Positions 61,882 to 64,000 of a stretch of DNA of 64,000 nt are shown in pieces. The stretch spans positions 1-64,000 of the forward strand of contig FSSI02000004.1 of assembly GCA_900149785.2 (NCBI GenBank), read 5' to 3'. The stretch is from Sodalinema lacuna_A (lineage in GTDB: Bacteria; Cyanobacteriota; Cyanobacteriia; Cyanobacteriales; Geitlerinemataceae). Position 1 is the stretch's first letter. Every line of letters begins with the position of its first letter. Below the pieces are notes generated by a model that saw only the letters and a program-made list of their open reading frames with translations, was not told where the DNA came from and made no database searches. A program made the position numbers and the translations under genes.

Positions 61882-63309
61882 TCAGGCATCTTGCCCACCC
61901 GTATTATCTCGATCGAAAAACTGTGCTGCGCCATACACGAGAAACCCTGTAGCCATTCCTGGTAGTACTTCATAGATCGACTCCGACAGTTGGAAAATTG
62001 CGTTCCAGCTTATTGCTGCTGCCAGACCTGCTAGCATCATCGCCACAGCGACTCCACGACTAACAGGCCAGCGCCACGCCCTTACCACTAGCAGCGGCCC
62101 TAGCCCCGAAGCTAAAGCCGACCAGGCAAATACACCCAGCGCGAAAACTTCTTTATTACTCGCTAGGGCGATCGCCAAGACGATTGCCGTCACCACAACG
62201 GTTCCCACCTTCGCGAATTGGTAGGAGTGTGATAGTTTGGGCAATAAATCCTGAGTGAGTGCTGCTGAGCAGGACAAAATTTGAGAGTCTGCTGTCGAGA
62301 CGACCGCCGCAAACACTCCGGCAAGAATAGCTCCCACCGCAAAAGCAGGCAGTAAGGCGATCGCCAGCTCCGGGAGTGCCAGCTCTGGGTCGCCCCCCTG
62401 CATCAGCCCTGGCAGCAACACCCGAGCGCTTAGGCCAACCAGTACCGTAAACGAAGAGAAAAGAACGTAAGAGGCTGCATAAAGATTACGGGTCACGCCC
62501 ATGTTTTCTGCGCGATCGATGGTCATTGCCCGCACCATGATGTGTGGTTGACCGACTGCGCCGATGCCCGCTACCAGCCAGCTGAGCAAAAAGAGGCCAA
62601 ACCCGAACTGCAAGCCTTGTGGTACCGGATCGACCAGTGACGGATCGATCGCGGCTAACTGCTGCCACATTTGGCTAAAACCACCGCAAGCCCTCAGTGC
62701 CACCACGACCATTACCAGCATGGCCAGCATCATCACGACACCCTGGATTACGTCAGTCCAAATTGAAGCACGAATTCCGCCCGAGAAGCAGTAGGTAATA
62801 ACGATCGCCGCACCGAGCACGATAGAGAAGCTATAGTCCCAACCGAAAATTACGTGGAGTGCCTTGCTACCTGCCAGCAGTTGGGATGCAGCATATGCCC
62901 CCAGAAAAACAATTGTTATTAGCGCCGAAACTACAGCGATTGGGCGGTTCTGTCGATCTTCTCCCGCCAAAAATGCCCCGACTGTTTCGGCATTGCTCTC
63001 CTCGGAGGCCACGCGCAGCCGCTGGTGTACGAAAAACCAAGCTAAGTAGTCCCCTAAAAACCAGCCTACGAGTAGCCACACTGACGAAATTCCCACTTGG
63101 TAAGTCCAGCCCAACATGCTGATAAACATACCGCCACTGTGGGCGGTAGCAAAGGCCGACAGCCCAGTCATCCAAGGATTGATGCTGCGACTAGCCAGTA
63201 AGTAATCCGCCGTTGTATTCTGTGTGTACGTAGCCGCAACCAGGCCAACACCGGTAAACAGCAACAAAAAGAGAATAAAGCTGAGTGCGATCGGTAAAAT
63301 TGTAGGCAT
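61882..63309 (-). CDS. Sodium/solute symporter (SSS/PutP family)
   Basis: 475 aa from ATG 63309 (MPTILPIALSFILFLLLFTG); an upstream ATG at 63405 is possible. About thirteen membrane helices of the LeuT-like SSS fold: SRSINPWMTGLSAFATAHSGGMFI with the family's substrate and Na+ loop, and GQPHIMVRAMTIDRA. Such proteins import small organic solutes with Na+. Its place between methyltransferase and PP-loop genes suggests uptake or export of a pathway compound. Confidence 0.85.
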   Translation of the reverse strand: MPTILPIALSFILFLLLFTGVGLVAATYTQNTTADYLLASRSINPWMTGLSAFATAHSGGMFISMLGWTYQVGISSVWLLVGWFLGDYLAWFFVHQRLRVASEESNAETVGAFLAGEDRQNRPIAVVSALITIVFLGAYAASQLLAGSKALHVIFGWDYSFSIVLGAAIVITYCFSGGIRASIWTDVIQGVVMMLAMLVMVVVALRACGGFSQMWQQLAAIDPSLVDPVPQGLQFGFGLFLLSWLVAGIGAVGQPHIMVRAMTIDRAENMGVTRNLYAASYVLFSSFTVLVGLSARVLLPGLMQGGDPELALPELAIALLPAFAVGAILAGVFAAVVSTADSQILSCSAALTQDLLPKLSHSYQFAKVGTVVVTAIVLAIALASNKEVFALGVFAWSALASGLGPLLVVRAWRWPVSRGVAVAMMLAGLAAAISWNAIFQLSESIYEVLPGMATGFLVYGAAQFFDRDNTGGQDA

Positions 63310-63450
63310 AGAATTTGGATTACGCTGAGTCTTGGTGACCGTTCTGAGACTGTTGGTTAGTCCAGCTAAAAGGTTTCGTTTTGACAATAAGCTGAGGAGA
63401 CCCATACAAGAAATCTGTTAGTCTGCTTGATCAAGATTCAACGATCACTT

Positions 63451-63999
63451 TTAATTTTTTTCTAGTCCTGAAGCTTGCGCCAAAAGAATATATAACTGTC
63501 GTTCCGTATCCCACTTTGATATTAAGGTTTCCCATCCCGAACGTGACAGTAAGGACTTCATTTCTTCATCACTTGGCTTCATGGAGTTTGCTAAAGTATA
63601 GCTTTCACCATTCAAGACTTTAATCGTCTCTTCTCGCCCCGTAAAGCAGTCAGTGATTAAAAATTCTTGAGTTTCTAAAGCCGTAAATTGATGCTCGACA
63701 ACACTGCCGTAATCGTTCCAGCGAGGACTATATGAGAAAGCTTCAGGATTGAAATCATGTGCCTGTAAGTCTCTTTTGAGTTTGTATAAAATACTCATAA
63801 AGCACCCTTTCGCCTCTGCTGAAGTGTACAGATTCACCATAGAATCTAGGCTATCCTTTCGACTGTCCATGAGCAGCACCAGATAGCGCTGCTCATTTTG
63901 GCTTGATTGAGAAGATGAATCGATTTTTTTAAGCTGTTTGAGATGCTTGAGAACAAACTGATTTTCGATAAATCTCTCCCCGGGTTTAGCCGGAAGATT
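63451..63999 (-). CDS. EgtD-like methyltransferase (Methyltransf_33), C-terminal part, cut by window end
   Basis: The frame is open from the window end. The visible ~180 residues match the C-terminal half of the histidine N-alpha-methyltransferase family (EgtD): YLVLLMDSRKDSL, a helix with FMSILYKLKRDL, HDFNPEAFSYSPRWND, VEHQFTALETQE, then GESYTLANSMKPSDEEMKSLL.RSGW. EgtD-like enzymes trimethylate the amino group of histidine or related amino acids. The SAM-binding N-terminal half lies outside. Start unknown. Transcribed toward the symporter gene, 141 bp downstream. Confidence 0.65.
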   Translation of the reverse strand, partial: NLPAKPGERFIENQFVLKHLKQLKKIDSSSQSSQNEQRYLVLLMDSRKDSLDSMVNLYTSAEAKGCFMSILYKLKRDLQAHDFNPEAFSYSPRWNDYGSVVEHQFTALETQEFLITDCFTGREETIKVLNGESYTLANSMKPSDEEMKSLLSRSGWETLISKWDTERQLYILLAQASGLEKN

Positions 64000-64000
64000 T

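Overview
The window is chromosomal DNA of a cyanobacterium. The evidence is the very frequent HIP1 palindrome (GCGATCGC) together with cyanobacterial families: an RpaB-type regulator, a CCB2/CCB4-like cytochrome assembly factor, a CcaA-type beta carbonic anhydrase, an NhaS3-like antiporter, DUF3288, DUF1830, DUF4079 and pentapeptide proteins. The large signalling protein, short tandem repeats, toxin-antitoxin modules and a diversity-generating-retroelement remnant fit a filamentous, Phormidium/Oscillatoria-like genome, but the genus cannot be fixed from the sequence.

Layout. 0-8 kb: the end of an acidic low-complexity protein, two tiny genes, and a 2155-residue hybrid histidine kinase (6 PAS, 3 GAF, HisKA/HATPase, 2 REC, Hpt); one GAF carries both cysteine motifs of a DXCF cyanobacteriochrome. 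A 50-aa gene overlaps the kinase stop by ATGA. 8-14 kb: radA diverging from rpaB, then a CCB-like gene directly behind a heptanucleotide repeat, and a GT39-like transferase. 14-31 kb: mostly housekeeping genes (aspartyl protease, amidase, mtnP, a degenerate pyruvate-kinase-like protein, carbonic anhydrase, ilvH, BON protein, antiporter, lytic transglycosylase, radical SAM, pentapeptide protein, MFS). 31.8-34.2 kb: an alpha-oxoamine synthase coupled to a YghO-like acyltransferase.

The most striking part is 34.28-40.85 kb: a class Ia ribonucleotide reductase operon (nrdA-nrdB, minus strand) broken by five group I introns. I could place every splice site. Each 5' exon ends in U, each intron ends in G, and each intron carries an internal guide matching its own exon end. 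P4 and P7 pairings covary among the introns, and the joined exons give intact NrdA (758 aa) and NrdB (356 aa). nrdB intron 1 lies immediately before the tyrosyl-radical codon. nrdB introns 2 and 3 carry GIY-YIG and HNH-type ORFs, and two exons are only 74 and 87 nt. Two NrdR-like boxes 42 bp apart precede nrdA.

41-47 kb: a second pentapeptide protein, tandem mgtE paralogues and an aminopeptidase P. 47.3-50.5 kb: an accessory island (TacAT-like, Phd/ParE-like, DUF4160/DUF2442, a Uma2 remnant). It abuts a truncated avd gene and a kinase-FGE protein whose C-terminus looks like a DGR variable region; no reverse transcriptase is present, so the target would need one elsewhere. 52.6-58.5 kb: conserved cyanobacterial proteins and topA. 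58.6-64 kb: a minus-strand run of radical SAM, MurL-like PP-loop, Na+/solute symporter and EgtD-like methyltransferase (cut by the window end), a possible undescribed biosynthesis and transport locus.
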